A stretch of 64,000 bases of DNA from Ostrinia nubilalis (GCF_963855985.1 NC_087092.1:5890001-5954000); one strand, 5' to 3'. Shown: positions 23,741 to 35,949, counted from the stretch's first letter. Made by a program: numbers and translations. The notes: generated by a model not told the origin, from the sequence alone.

Positions 23741-24389
23741 CTCGGCGTGACGATAATACAAAACATTTTTCGCGACTTGGTGTTCATACATTCACACAAT
23801 ACAACCAATGTGATTTAGACGCCATGTTGTCATAAACATAACATATAAAATCGCTGTGATTTAATATTCTTAATCAAGTGTCCATCAAGAATCAGTGTTT
23901 TTACACACAGAATCGTATAATTTCGCTTTCGGGTAGTAAATGTCAAAATTGATGGTTCTTAGGCAAACCATGTATGGAGAACGAAAATTGTCCTTTTACA
24001 CACCGAAGCCGCAGGAAATAGCTAGCAAGTACCTAATTTGTATTAAGTCCTACAAAAAAAACATTGTAATGTCAATAACTTAATACCGTACAAAACTAGA
24101 TCCATTTTATTACTATACATATTCAAATCAAGTTATTACATTCTAGACTCGTTTTTCTATGGCATTGTTTAAAAAACTTCCATTCACCCGACCAACGACC
24201 ATCTTTTATTAAAGCCGGTCGCGACAAACAGAAAAATAACGGCCAATTGTTGTTGCGACCGCGACAACGCGTCGCCTGCGCCTGCGCCCCGTCATGCCCC
24301 GTCCTTGTCATCCCCACGCGCTAGAAAGAGACGACGACATCACGACTGTTGTTTGCGTCGGCCCGATCGGCAAAACTTGTCTGACGACC

Positions 24390-24496
24390 AAACACGAATC
24401 AGTCAGTTGGTCTGAAGTCAGAGTTAGCGTTGGACAGATTATCAGTGCGAGGCGAAACGCGGTCGTGTGAAGTGCTTCTTTTGGAAATAATTATTA
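24390..24496 (+). promoter_or_regulatory. Putative promoter and 5' UTR of the MADF-BESS gene
   Basis: Three TCAGT motifs, matching the arthropod initiator consensus, occur at 24399, 24403 and 24442 in a GC-richer stretch just upstream of the predicted ATG. No TATA box is evident at a fitting distance. The transcription start is inferred. Confidence 0.35.
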
Positions 24497-25874
24497 ATGA
24501 ATAACACAGAAATGACGGTAATAGACCTGTTTTCATACAACTTCAAAATGCCGCCGGCGCCCGAGATGAAAATGCTCACTGAAATGTTGGAAATGTTCAA
24601 AAGGCTGCCATGCATTTGGGATCAGGCGCACCATTTGTATCACTGCAGAAACGAACGGGATAGAGCATATGCAATACTTTTGCAGAAATATAGGACCATA
24701 TACGTAGATGCTACCAAAGAAATGCTCAAGAAGAAGATTGATAACATGAGGAATGCTTACAGGCGGGAATACAAAAAGGTAAAATCTCCATCAAATGCAT
24801 TATTTTTCCCTCTTTTTTGTTCGATTTAAAAGGCCGTTATTCAATAATAAAATTATTCTTTTTTTTTTTAAGGTTTTAGCAGCCAGAGCAAAAGGTGCTC
24901 AGCCGCATATCCCCGTGTTATGGTACTACCACCTGTTCACATTTTTGGATGAAACTAGAGATGACACCAGTAGCAGCTCCGTCAGCGAAATAACAGAAGT
25001 GACAGAAGTTAATGAAATAATGGAAGTAAAAATTGAGGTAACTAGTAATTACTGACTCGCGTGTCATTTTTTGCTATGCATTAGCTATTTTTGTGGTTAA
25101 AGATATTTATTTTCTCAAAAAAAAATGACAATGAAATCACTTACAGAGAAACATTATTTTGCCTTATTAATGAACTTAAATTACAATAACAATTAGCGTG
25201 GCATTTGTATAGAAGTGACTTTTTTTTGCTAAGCAGGTAGGTGAAAATAAAATACAAGTTTATCTAGTTAGTCACTGCGCGGTGGTGAGCCTGGATGTAC
25301 CAAAAACATGTTTTGTAAAGGATGTGGCACATTTAACATTAAACATTAGAGCGAGTGACTTTTATGATGTTTTTATTTTATTGAGATTTTGTAAGTTTCA
25401 TTAAGTAAAAAGTAAAATTAAGAGAGTCTATTTACGTCAAATTAATAATTTACAAATTGGGCAATGCTCTAATTAAAACTTTTTTTTTATTAGGAGGAAG
25501 AATATGTCACAGAAGTTATCGAAGACAGCGACGAAGAAATAAAGACACCAGCACCTAAGAAAATCAGATTTACATATGAAGAGCCACTGGACACAGAAGT
25601 GACACAATCACAGCAGGCAGCAACACCATCAAATCGGGAAGAAACGGCGTGTCAGCAGGAAGTCACACAATCACAACCTGAAATAAAAAGTACCACAGAC
25701 GAATCGGAGGCGACCAAAGAGAGCGAGACATTCGGCCGCACTATTGGCCTTCAGCTCAAAGAGTTGGAGCCCATGCAGCGGTACATCGCAGAAAAAATAA
25801 TCTCGGACGTAATATTCTATGGGAGACTGCGAAAATTAGACCCACAAACCAGTCTCGCCAATACAAAATTGTGA
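24497..25874 (+). CDS. MADF-BESS domain protein, three exons, 275 residues
   Basis: Exons are 24497-24778, 24873-25037 and 25494-25874. Both introns are phase 0 with GT donors (GTAAAA, GTAACT) and AG acceptors after long T-rich tracts. Residues about 26-121 form a MADF domain, a Myb/SANT-like DNA-binding fold: FKRLPCIWD, RNERDRAY, KKKIDNMRNAYRREYKKV and VLWYYHLFTFL sit at the usual positions. An acidic, Ser/Gln-rich linker follows. Residues about 229-261 (FGRTIGLQLKEL through EKIISDVIFYGRL) match a BESS motif, a protein-interaction module. Insect proteins of this layout are nuclear transcriptional regulators; the target here is unknown. The MADF domain spans the first splice junction and reads through it without loss, which strongly supports the model. 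In-frame ATGs further downstream (for example 24512 and 24548) could be used instead. No frame damage is seen. Confidence 0.88.
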
Positions 25875-25885
25875 CAAAGCAAGAT

Positions 25886-25891
25886 AATAAA
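25886..25891 (+). terminator. AATAAA poly(A) signal of the MADF-BESS gene
   Basis: AATAAA begins 12 bases after the TGA stop codon. A GT-rich stretch (AGTAGTTTGTAAAGTGG) follows, as expected for a cleavage site. It would give a very short 3' UTR. Confidence 0.6.
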
Positions 25892-28800
25892 AGTAGTTTG
25901 TAAAGTGGCCGATGTTTTTCATTTCGTACATTGTTGCTTGCCGGGCGGTGAATGCGTAGGTATTCTCGATAAAGGGGCTGTTGCCAAGGGACCCCTCCCA
26001 CGGTGAACTTGGGTCGAACCAGCAACGCCGGCAGCCGCCGCTGCGGTTTGCGGCGCGGTCGCCAACTGCCGCACTGTACGCAGGGTACTAGGCGCGCAGA
26101 ATTCGCGAGGAGATGTTTGCGGCGTCGCGCGGCCAGTTATCGAGAGCCGCACCGGTCCCCTCGAGTTCGGTCACTTCAATGCTCGCGAGGGGAAAAGTAT
26201 GGTGGAATCAGAGGTCAGGTTATTCTGGACATCGATGTATTCGTGTTTCGTGCAATGTGGAACGCCTGTGGTGGGCTCTGAAGCGGAGCCGCGATAATAC
26301 CGACTCGGTGGCGCACTGTTGCGATAGTGATGTTTTTGTTCGTGTTGAGCTGATAGGAACATAAATACTTGTTGTTTGATGTTAAATGAGTGCACGATAA
26401 ATGTTTATAGACAATTGTTGTAAGTTGATAAAAACAGCTTTAGAAGTGGTTTGAAAAGAAATTGATTGTCTAATTAAAAACGACTACGATAATCATAAAG
26501 ATATTATTATTATTTATAAGGACTATAAAAATAAAATGTTTTTTTTAAACTTACTTAGCAAAATATAAAAGAAAAGGTTATGGAAAAGAAAAAATTTAAT
26601 ATGAATTTAATGATTATGAATAATATCAGTTTCATATTATAATAAAATGCTAAAATGCTATTCATGTTATTATTATTTAACATGGACTCATGGAGACGTT
26701 TTGTATCAAGCTTGTGTAGATATTTTCATCAATTTGATATTATTCTAGAACAACATAATGGCCCCAATCAAAATTACCAGGCGCTCCAGTTTCTTTTCCA
26801 TTTTCATAACCAGACGGATGAATTATTCTGCATCTCAAATTGCTTGAAGTATCGTATTATTATCGCTAAAATGGCCCGACACCACTTGGGATGTTTATTA
26901 ACGCGCCTAGAAACAGAATTAGCATTTTCCATATCTCTGCGTCGGCATTATCGTCCAATATTATCTGCATAATAAGTTCCGCATAATTTATTTGACTTTT
27001 ATTAGCACAGCCTTGGTGAGCTGGTCTGGCACGTTGTTTGCATTACGGAATGCTCGCACCGAGGCTGTGTGCGGGCCGCGTGCGTGACGTCGTGTGTCTG
27101 GGGAGTTGCGCAGTGCGCGCTGACCACTAGGACCGCACGTTTCAATAGGAGGTAGCCGACACATTCCCTACTGCTAGCCGAGACGTGATCACGTGACGCA
27201 GTCATTAAACACACGCTGCATTTGTTCTCCAAGCTGATTTACACCCTATCCTCTTTGACATACGGTTGAATTTAGGTTAGGCGGCAGTTGCGTCGTTTAA
27301 TGTAAGCTGTCACACACACTGCGCAAATGCAAAGAATGAGAACGGTGGCGCGCTAGCTCCACGGTTTCCTGCGAGCCTGGTAGCTGGGCCTGCCGTGTCG
27401 CGGCACGCGCCATCTTTGCCGCGGCGCTATCGCTGACGCAAGTAAACAGTCTGGCCTCTCCCAGATCAACTCAGATGGCGCTGCAACTAGGCAGACGTGT
27501 TTACTAACTTTGAACCTCTGCTATTACAAAAGATAGCCTGACGAAACATACTGTATGTTGACGATGTTCTCATTACATATTTTGAACGTCGATTTTACAA
27601 TATGATGAGCAAGTATGACATAAGACCATTTTGTAATGTAGTATTTTCATAATATGCTGAGGTAATCGATATTTTGCAAGTTAATTCTTTTAGATACAAC
27701 TCTTTAACGCAAAAAAAAAATAAGTAGGTTCTATTTTCATTAATACAATTTAAATAAATTAATGGTTGATTCCAGCCAGACATAATATTGTAACTATAAA
27801 AGATACTTTTGAAGTTTTTGCAATTCACTACTCCAGGAATCATTAACAAATGTTACATAGATCGCCATTAGTTTTATATGAACGCATAAAAATATTTATT
27901 CTACACACAACCCCAATACCAACCACATAAAAGAAATAAGGACACTTTCAAATATTCGGCCTCCTTAAGTGTTTATCGACCTCGATAACAAACTCGAGAC
28001 TATCAATCGTGTTTATCTTGACGATCTAATAAAAAATGGACCAACAAACAGACAATGAGCCGCCGTCACCGAAAGAGCCGAGAGTCGGCTGTGATCCATT
28101 AACAACGCGTCGGGTTACGTCATTATTTATTCTGAATGAACACCAAAAAGAGTAAATAGTTCCCCGTCCCACGTTGATGTAGCACCGTCCACAGACCGTC
28201 GATAAAAACCACCACAATGCCGCCAAACCAAGCATTCCACCATATAATTTCCTCCACTTTATTTTTTATCAACACGAAAGCCTCGCCGATAGTTCCCAAG
28301 GAATTTTATGTCTTTAAAAAGGAATGTCAACCACGCTAAAATGATCCTTAAGCATCGAGACTATTAGGGCAGCATAAATTTACAAAATATATCAGAAATT
28401 CTTCACGTGCTTCAGAATACGCTTCCATTTTCGTTGGAGCGGTGCGGAGGTTTCTACGATGGGATCATTAAAACTCATCGGGGTGGTCTCCACACGGAAT
28501 TTTAACTCCAATGTTATAGCAGAAGGGTCTCTTTTCCGTTGTGAGTATAATCGACGAAGGCCGTTTGCCTCATTCAGACGTGCGAGGGTCGCCGATAAGG
28601 TGAGCGAGACAAGGCGAGTGGAATGGCACGCGGTTAGCTCCTATCGGTCTCTGGGCGCCTGGTACCCGGGATCGTTTGCGTGTCGGTCGAGGTGGCGCGG
28701 AGCTCGCGGCGCTGCCTTGCCCGCACCACACCGCCTCTTGCTTCCCATGGCAACAACCAACAACTCGTTGCACACTAGCGCCGCCATGTCGAACGGAATA

Positions 28801-29443
28801 AAAATGTTATTAACGCCATTTCTATACTCGCACAACAAGATATCATCAAAAGTCAAATCCATTACGTGCAAACATAGCTGTTCTTTTTGTTGTAAATATC
28901 CTTTTATTCTATTTTCCAACGAACCTGCATTATTCTCTAATCTACTACGCAATGGTAATTAAGTCCATTACATCAGTTCTGTTTTTTTATATCATTAAAT
29001 CTACATAGTAAACGAGGAAGGCATTAATTAAATAGATAATTAACAAATTCGTAGTGTGAAAAACATGAATAAAGGATAAGTTCGTCAAATTGAATTTCAA
29101 ATTAATGAAACTGAACAGAAACGAGCCGGTGCATATTTTAATGTGAGCATAGCAGTCACTTTTACTATTAATAGGCACGAGTATTCAGTTGTCGATAAAA
29201 CGTTGATTGTAATTCAATTTTATTGCTATGTTACAATAATAAGATAGTGGATGAATCATGACACTTCAGAAATAACAACTAAATACATAATATTTATAGT
29301 TATTATTTTAATAAAACATTCGCGTGAAATCGCAAAAGTGAAATTAAACGAGCCGCTCGAATCAAATTTAATGAAAAGGTGCAATTTAAATGAGTTCGGC
29401 AAAATGAATGTACGAGTAAGTGTCAGGAAATTAGAAAATAAAA
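25892..29443. other. No gene seen; three GC-rich islands
   Basis: CpG-rich blocks at 25920-26330, 27000-27480 and 28430-28800 stand out from AT-rich DNA. They carry overlapping open frames on both strands, the longest 167 codons at 28459-28962, but none has a recognisable domain and the frames end where GC content falls. They are best seen as candidate promoters or untranslated exons. Everything between is AT-rich without recognised features. Confidence 0.4.
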
Positions 29444-29446
29444 TAA

Positions 29447-29592
29447 CGCCCGTATTCACAAACATTACTATGAGGTCTCACAGTGCACGTAGACGCACAG
29501 GGTGACACACGAACTAATCACAGAGCTCTATTCAACGCTATGCGTTCGATTTTCGGCTTCACTTAAGCAAGCATCGTTTGTGAATACGGGTG
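29447..29592. mobile_element. 146-bp MITE, TAA target duplication (family C, intact copy)
   Basis: It begins CGCCCGTATTCACAAACATT and ends with the mirrored AATGTTTGTGAATACGGGYG-type terminus (17 bp, one mismatch at the second base). TAA lies at 29444-29446 and 29593-29595. It is the reference copy showing that 11819-11872 and 15928-16009 are two parts of one element. Confidence 0.88.
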
Positions 29593-29817
29593 TAATATAC
29601 CTAGAATTTATCATGTTTTAACAAAATAACAATATTCATAAAGACATAAACAACAGACGAGTAAGAAATGATCAGAATATTCTTTCAGATTAGATACGAT
29701 TTCATTGCCGATAAAATCTAGTTTATTTTTATGACAAAACTAAAATTTGTGATTTTTGTGACTTTTAAAAAATACAACTAGTAATCACAGACATGAGCTT
29801 TAATAATCATATTATAA

Positions 29818-29935
29818 GGCTGAGTTGCACCACCTAACTTTGACCGTAACTATGACGATAACCGGTGATTTTTGTATGGAGTTTGACAGACTTTTGACGT
29901 TTGTCAAAGTTAAAGTAAGATTGTGCAACCCAGCC
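29818..29935. mobile_element. 118-bp MITE, TAA target duplication (family A, copy 2)
   Basis: Same length and layout as 4444-4561: GGCTGAGTTGCACCACCTAA at the left, mirrored by TTGTGCAACCCAGCC at the right, and the conserved interior GACGATAACCGGTG. TAA is duplicated at 29815-29817 and 29936-29938. Confidence 0.88.
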
Positions 29936-30432
29936 TAAGAGTCTCTACAGACGTTTCAGAATACGTCTACTATAATAAAAGTGCAAATCGAATTCAAGCA
30001 ATCGTAAAAACATGGGAATGTTATTTAAGATTATTAACAAGTATAAATGTTACATTGGAATTGAAGTGCCATTTACAATTCTACATACCGCCATAACTAA
30101 TCGCCACCGTATAAAGAATGACGAATTACTATGCGTGCCCATAAATATGGCAACTAATGATAAACGTGCTGGTAAGTGGAAGAAATAATTGTGTTTTGGA
30201 ATGCCAGCAATCCGCTTTGTACAAGAAACGAAATAAGGAATATCTTTATCGAATCACAAATTGTTCTTGATGTTACAGACGAATGAATAGAGAATTAGCA
30301 AGCTGAATGGGCAAGGCATTAGTACCCAGCAAGCTATTAGTTATGTAATATTAATAGCAAGGTATTAGTTATGTAAGTAGATGACTTCACAAAGGAAGCA
30401 GTAGGCATAATAGCAATGGGCAAGGCATATCT

Positions 30433-30640
30433 CTCGCAGAACTGACGGCCGATGGAGCAGCAAGGTTAGAGGAGGCCACGTATGGGCAAGTGCAACGTAG
30501 GACGTCCACCCACAAGGACAGACGGCCTCAAAGGAAGTATAAGGCGCTGGATGCAGGCCGCTACCAACCGGCCAATCTGGAAGTCTTTAGGGGAGGCCTA
30601 GTTCAGCAGTGGATGTCCTGTGGCTGAAATTATGAATGAA
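30433..30640 (+). mobile_element. RTE-clade LINE 3' end
   Basis: It starts CTCGCAGAACTGACGGCCGA (RTE coding region near VRRTDGRW) and runs through GGCGCTGGATGCAGGCCGC to CAGTGGATGTCCTGTGGCTG, the 3' end of RTE copies in this genome. It is frameshifted and 5'-truncated. Confidence 0.8.
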
Positions 30641-30682
30641 TAGAGAGATCAACGCTAATTTAGGTCTAATTAAGAAAATAGG

Positions 30683-30790
30683 ACCTACCTAACTGGACTG
30701 TTTGTCCCAGGTATACATAACTAATTGTCAACAAATTCGAGTGTATAGTCTTCAACCTTCAGAGCGTCATTCGGCTGAAACGAACGAACG
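30683..30790. mobile_element. 108-bp RTE insertion with 5' inversion and 11-bp duplication
   Basis: AAGAAAATAGG is duplicated exactly at 30672-30682 and 30791-30801. The left part (30683 to about 30762) matches the RTE coding strand in minus orientation (LGQT/YVYL region), while the right part (about 30763-30790) is the plus-strand 3' end GGCTGAAACGAACGAACG. A 5' part inverted against the 3' end within one target duplication is the signature of twin priming. Confidence 0.8.
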
Positions 30791-30801
30791 AAGAAAATAG
30801 G

Positions 30802-33584
30802 CCCATTCTGTGTTTCTTCTAAGGTTGTTGTGTACGAACATCTGAAACGCAGCAAACATCTGGAATAGTAGGAAGTTTTGTATTTTTTATTATCTTTGCT
30901 TTTCAAAAAATGTTCCGGACGATCTGAATAAAATTGTGGTTAGCGAATTAATTAATGGTTTGTCTTAATTTTTTGTTTTTGGTATCAGTCAAGTATCATA
31001 GGTAGGTACGAGTATAATCTAATTTAATGACTTCTGAATTTTGATTTAAGAGTACCTTATTATTATTCTGTGATTTAAGTAACTGAAATGCTAGGTAGGC
31101 AACACAATGAAAGAAACATTTTAGTAATCTCGAGATTCTGCGGTGTTTTTTACGACAATTTTTTCCAGACTCCGACTCTTATCAGTAAGTTTTCCTTTGG
31201 CGGTGCAATATAATTATTAAGAAAATATTGTTCTCTATCACATTTCATTGATCTCTATATTAACTACCGCCGATAGGTGTCGCTGTATGAAGGACTAGTA
31301 CCTATCGAGCGGGGCACTGAAAAGGCATCATTTCGCACACGATTTTGGTTTATGGAACTGTAAAGCGAAATGAAATTTATTAATAATTAAGTTTTTATTA
31401 TTAATTTAATAATAAAGTTTCCATCTTTTAACAGGTCCATGTTCCAGTACCTACATCGAGCTACGTTCTGTAACATCACATTGAGCTACAAGTATTTTTT
31501 CAGGTAAAATCTGACATCTCTGATGTGTCTTGCTCTTAGAGAATCTAAATTCCTCTATGGTCTTGCATGAATAAATAAATTAATTTAGAACATTGAAGTT
31601 AAATAAATAAGGGCTCGTATCTAACTCAGATGTTTCTTCTGCAATTGAAATCCATACATCACCTGTAATAAAAACCCCATCACTGCAAGCAAATACACGC
31701 AATAACTCTGTCGTCGCTCCCATAACATTGACAAGCACATTTATTCAGCTAAAAGGCAATAAATTTCCCTCCATTTCCATTTTCCCGCCCAAAGCGTCAA
31801 CGCGATGCAATCTTCCTTTCATCGTCACTCGATTCGGATTTCTACATCAATCTTTTATTCGCAAACTTTTTTATAATCTCTAAAAAAATATCTACACAAT
31901 TGTCAACCCTAACGTTAATCGAATAGGGTACACGAAATCTAGAAGAGAGTGCAAAAAGTTTGTCATCTATGATCACAAAAATTCAGTCTTGGAAACTCTA
32001 CAGACAACGCCCGAGGCATCGCTTGGAGTTTTTCGCCCCATTTCCAATCGTACTTTAAAGCAGGATGCGCATATCCATTTTCGCAGTGTGAGAAAGTGAC
32101 AGCATAATTGCGAGCATGCTGGAATAGAGGGATCAATTAATTGTAGAGGGTGAGTCGCCCTATTCAAACTACGTCGCCCTGGGCGGGTGGGGTGATTCGC
32201 AAAGCGTGCCACTCATGTTTTTTTGTTTCTGTCTTTATTCAATTTTGCAATGGAGGATAATTTGAATATGTGCAATTTACATGGCGGACATATTGCATGT
32301 GTGGACACGGGCGTGACCGTGGGCGATAACGAATTATCGCGTTGACTCTCTAAATTAGTTTCACATATAAATAAGTCTTCATATTCTGATACGTCTCCTT
32401 CTGAGGCGCTGTAATGATGATTTTGAGAGAGTCAATTATTAAGATGCTTATATTTAAAAAATAACTTCAATTTTAAATCCATGTCACCTTTGTTACTCTT
32501 CACATTCGATAGTATCAAGCATAATCAAAGCAGTGGACGTCCTATGCCTGAGATGATGATGATGATGATGATCAGTGCAATTATAAGAAATTGAATAATT
32601 TATTATCAAAATACACCTCCTTTTCAGCGTTCTAAAGTTCAATATCTTTATCATAATTCTTTTAACACTTAGGAAATAGATAGTATTATTTGTCCCAGTA
32701 AACCAGTTCTGTGGCATTTCAGCTAAAGTTAAGCGTCTTACACAAATAGAGCCGCTACTGAATAATTTTATTCTTAACGAAGCTAAAAGCCTACGCCAGC
32801 ATGAAGTGCACATTAAAGAAAAACAAATGATGTTAAGCATAATATTAACCTCCTTGTGGAACATTAAATTATAAAATTTCCTTCTTACTGGCTGACGAGC
32901 ATTCACCAATAACTACTAAAATTATCAATCTAGGCCTGAATCATGCATGAAACTCTGTAAACTGGAAATTCAATATTTAGATTCCTGTCCTGAATAGTTT
33001 GATACTTGGGTTTCGTTTCATTCGGATTTTTGCTCGAAATTCAATTATTGCTCGGTTCTCTTTTTACTCAAAGACGTAATGCGTTAGACAAAGATTAGAC
33101 AAACTTTACAGGCGAATCTTCCTAATTACGGACCACCTTAACAATAATAGAAAAGAACGATGGAAAAATAGATAGGTAACTATGGTTTATTGAGAGAGAG
33201 AAAGACTCAAGTCAAAGATAATATAAAAAGAGAGAAACACCCATCAACAACAAGCTTTGTTTCCTGTTTAACAACAGAATATCCCCAAAATGAGAGCAGC
33301 CCACGCAAACAGCTAAAACCTTATACCAACAGTAATTACCGCTATCGTAATGACGCTGGTATCACATGCTCACGAGCTAACGATGATTACACGCCACTGA
33401 TAAGCGTCATCGGTAAGCCAAATAGCTAGTCAAGTATGAGTATGTTCAAGAATATTAATTGCTTTTTGTAGAAAAGTTTTGTTCGTTTATGTAATTAGTA
33501 GCTACTAGAGAACTCCCATGACTTCCTTTGCGCGATGTTTTAACCTTAATTATTTTTTTATTTACACTTTTGCACATACAACTG
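30802..33584. other. No gene seen
   Basis: AT-rich DNA. The segment at about 32038-32060 shares CATTTCCAATCGTAYTTTAA with 45953-45975, hinting at a dispersed repeat. An RTE tail fragment is at 32530-32572. The 138-codon minus frame at 32493-32909 reads through that tail and has no domain. Confidence 0.35.
32530..32572 (+). mobile_element. Extreme 3' tip of an RTE LINE
   Basis: GCAGTGGACGTCCTATGCCT followed by (GAT)n is the terminal sequence of the RTE copies at 35880-35909 and 40430-40471. Only about 40 bp remains. Confidence 0.65.
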
Positions 33585-33587
33585 TAC

Positions 33588-33785
33588 AGTGGCGGACTTA
33601 ATGCCAGGTGGCATTATCTGCCAGTCAACCACAGGTCGAGTAGAGAGACTAAGGCGGTGCAATAAATATGACGTTTAATTAATATACTTACATAGCATTA
33701 GATAAAATAAATAACATAAGAATACATATTAATATAATAGACATACACCTAGATACATAAACATAATAATAATATTGGCGTACAC
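33588..33785. repeat. Probable dispersed lepidopteran repeat
   Basis: The core GTGGCGGACTTAATGCCAGG followed by GGCATTATCTGCCAGTCAAC resembles a dispersed family I recognise from lepidopteran intergenic DNA, and it is followed by an AT-rich tail. Boundaries are approximate and no coding remains. Confidence 0.4.
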
Positions 33786-33847
33786 AAAACACATGTCAGA
33801 GATAAGAAAAAAGTTTAAAAATTATCGTTAAAATCATTTAACAATTA

Positions 33848-34075
33848 CTAGCTTTTGCCCACGCTTCGGCCAACCGAATTTCGATCTATGACAGAAAGTC
33901 TTTATCGCTTGCCTACGTCCCTTCCAAAAACCGAGATAAAAACGATCCTGTTTCTCTACATCAAATCTCATCCAAATCGTTTCAGTGATTTTAAAATCAA
34001 AAGAAGTACACAAACAGAAATTCATCCAATCTCAAAAACTTTCACGTTAGCCTATATTATTCTCTCTGTGTAGCG
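33848..34075 (+). repeat. Dispersed repeat, CTAGCTTTTGCCCGCGGCTT family (diverged)
   Basis: It starts CTAGCTTTTGCCCACGCTTC and contains ACCGAGATAAAAACGATCCT and CCAAATCGTTTCAGTGATTT, collinear with the better preserved copy at 47441-47672. It is diverged and has lost the GACA microsatellite. Confidence 0.6.
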
Positions 34076-34604
34076 ATCGTGCAATGGATTATTTCATTGT
34101 TTTATGCAGAACAAGATTATTTATATTATACTACCATACCTAAATGTTATTTTGGTTTAGACCTAAAATGTTATTATGTCTAGGGCTGAATACTAAAGTG
34201 ACATCGGTCGCCATAGTCACAAGGGAATATTTTTCACACAAAAATAAATATACAATATTATATTTATTTTTTACACAATGCATTTCGGTACTCTATCATC
34301 ATAATTTTAGCAATCAGATTTCGCTATTTTTACATCAATATTCGCTAAGCTTCGATTCGGAACTTAATCACAAGCCGTTTTTATTAGTGACCTACCCTCC
34401 AGATTAGAGGTGGGCGCCACGCCGGCGCGCCGCCGCCGCCGCGAAATTTTTCACGCCGCCGCCGCCGACGATCGGCTGTCGGCGCGCCGACACCTATACT
34501 GCACTATTTGTTTTTTTTTTTTTACAAATATTTGTACAGTGTGGGAATCGAATCCACGACCTCCGGCATAGATTACCAACGTTTCGAACACAAAATTGCA
34601 AAGA

Positions 34605-34820
34605 ACTGCATGCCTAGCAATAACGAGTGCATTTAGGACTACGCCAACTAAGCATTGGAAATTATTCTGCGACTGCCTCCTCTGTACTTGGCGCTAGAAG
34701 TGGACGCAAGAAAGGCGCTGCACTGACTGAAGGGGGCGGCACTTTGGAGTACATTCAAACCTTGCATCAAACACACAAGGATAGGGAGCGATCCTCAATA
34801 AGATGCAATAACGCACATGG
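34605..34820 (+). pseudogene. LINE linker between RT and RNase H (cargo of copy 2)
   Basis: In the frame offset from the obvious open one, the DNA encodes ACLAITSAFRTTPTK and then a LALEVDARKAAL-like segment, the region between RT and RNase H in RNase-H-bearing LINEs. It is collinear with 13739-13960 of copy 1, with a frameshift after TPTK shared by both copies. Confidence 0.65.
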
Positions 34821-34831
34821 GAAGTAATACA

Positions 34832-35909
34832 CTACGTTTTCCGGTACGCGGCCTCCACTCCAGAACCTTGCTGCCCCATCGGCCGTCAGTTCTGCGTACT
34901 ATGTGCCCTGCCCAGTGCCACTTCAGCTTGCTAATCCGTCGGGCTATGTCAGCGACTTTAGTTCGTTTACGGATCTCCTCATATTTGATTCGATCTCGCA
35001 AAGAAACACCGAGCATAGCCCTCTCCATAGCACGCTGTGCAACTTTGAGAGGCCACGTTTCCGAGCCATAAATCATCGCAGGTAACACACATTGGTTGTA
35101 GACTTTCGTCTTCAGGCACTGAGGTTTTTTGGACGAAAAGATGTTGTTGCGTAGTTTCCCGAACGCTGCCCAGCCGAATTGGATTCGACGATTGACCTCC
35201 TTCTCGAAATTGGACCTACCTAGCTGAATCGTTTGTCCGAGGTAGACATACTTGTCAACAATCTCAAGAATCGAACTTCCAACCGACACCGGGTAGAGCG
35301 CAACATGAACGTTCGACATAAGCTTCGTTTTGTCCATATTCATCCGAAGGCCTACCCGTTGGGAAACTCGATTAAGGTCTTCGAGCATGGTGCCGAGGTC
35401 CTCCAGCGATTCTGCCATGACCACATTATCGAAGCAAACCGAAGGTGAGTGATGTGCTCGCCGTTAACGTTTATGCCGTATACTTATCCTTTCCATTCCA
35501 GGAGTTTGAAAGCGTCTTCTAATGCCAATGTCTCTCCAACGGAGCCGTATCGACTATCGGTATATCGAGGTACTAAAGTGCTTGTACAAAAACGCCACCA
35601 TGTCAGTCCGAGTACAGGAGCAAGGTACGAGGGCGATTCCTCTACAGCGAGGCGTAAGACAGGGAGATGTTTTATCTTCGAAACTGTTCACCGCGACATT
35701 GGAAGACGCTTTCAAACTCCTGGAATGGAAAAGATACGGCATAAAAGTTAACGCAAAACGCAGCGTGGGGTGGGTGGACCAACGACCTGATAAAGGTAGC
35801 AGGAAGGCGCTGGATGCAGGCCGCTACCAACCGTGCGATGTGGAAGTCATTTGGGGAGGCCAATGTTTAGCAGTGGACGTCCTGTGGCTGAAATGATGTT
35901 GATGATGAT
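34832..35909. mobile_element. RTE LINE insertion with internal rearrangement
   Basis: GAAGTAATACA is duplicated at 34821-34831 and 35910-35920. The left block (34832 to about 35525) is the RTE reverse transcriptase C-terminal half on the minus strand, open from 35424: VVMAESLEDLG homologues, KYVYLGQTIQLGRSNFEKEV, QRAMERAMLGVSLRD, HIVRRTDGRWGSKVLEWRP. The middle block (about 35522-35757) is the upstream RT part on the plus strand (RGVRQGDVLSSKLFTATLED). The right block (35758-35909) is the plus-strand 3' end with GAT repeats. The catalytic DD pair is damaged at the left block's boundary. The block order does not fit a simple twin-primed insertion. Confidence 0.82.
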
Positions 35910-35949
35910 GAAGTAATACAATGCAGCCTAAGTACATGTTTAGCAAGGA

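Noticed and set aside
26655..26972. 105-codon plus-strand frame
   Set aside because: No domain, splice context or supporting composition; AT-rich chance frame.
28459..28962. 167-codon plus-strand open frame with a 103-codon frame on the other strand
   Set aside because: The frames run through a CpG-rich island where stops are rare by composition, show no domain, and decay into low-complexity AT sequence. No splice or poly(A) context.
32493..32909. 138-codon minus-strand frame
   Set aside because: Its C-terminal part is a His run created by the (GAT)n tail of an RTE fragment; the rest has no domain.
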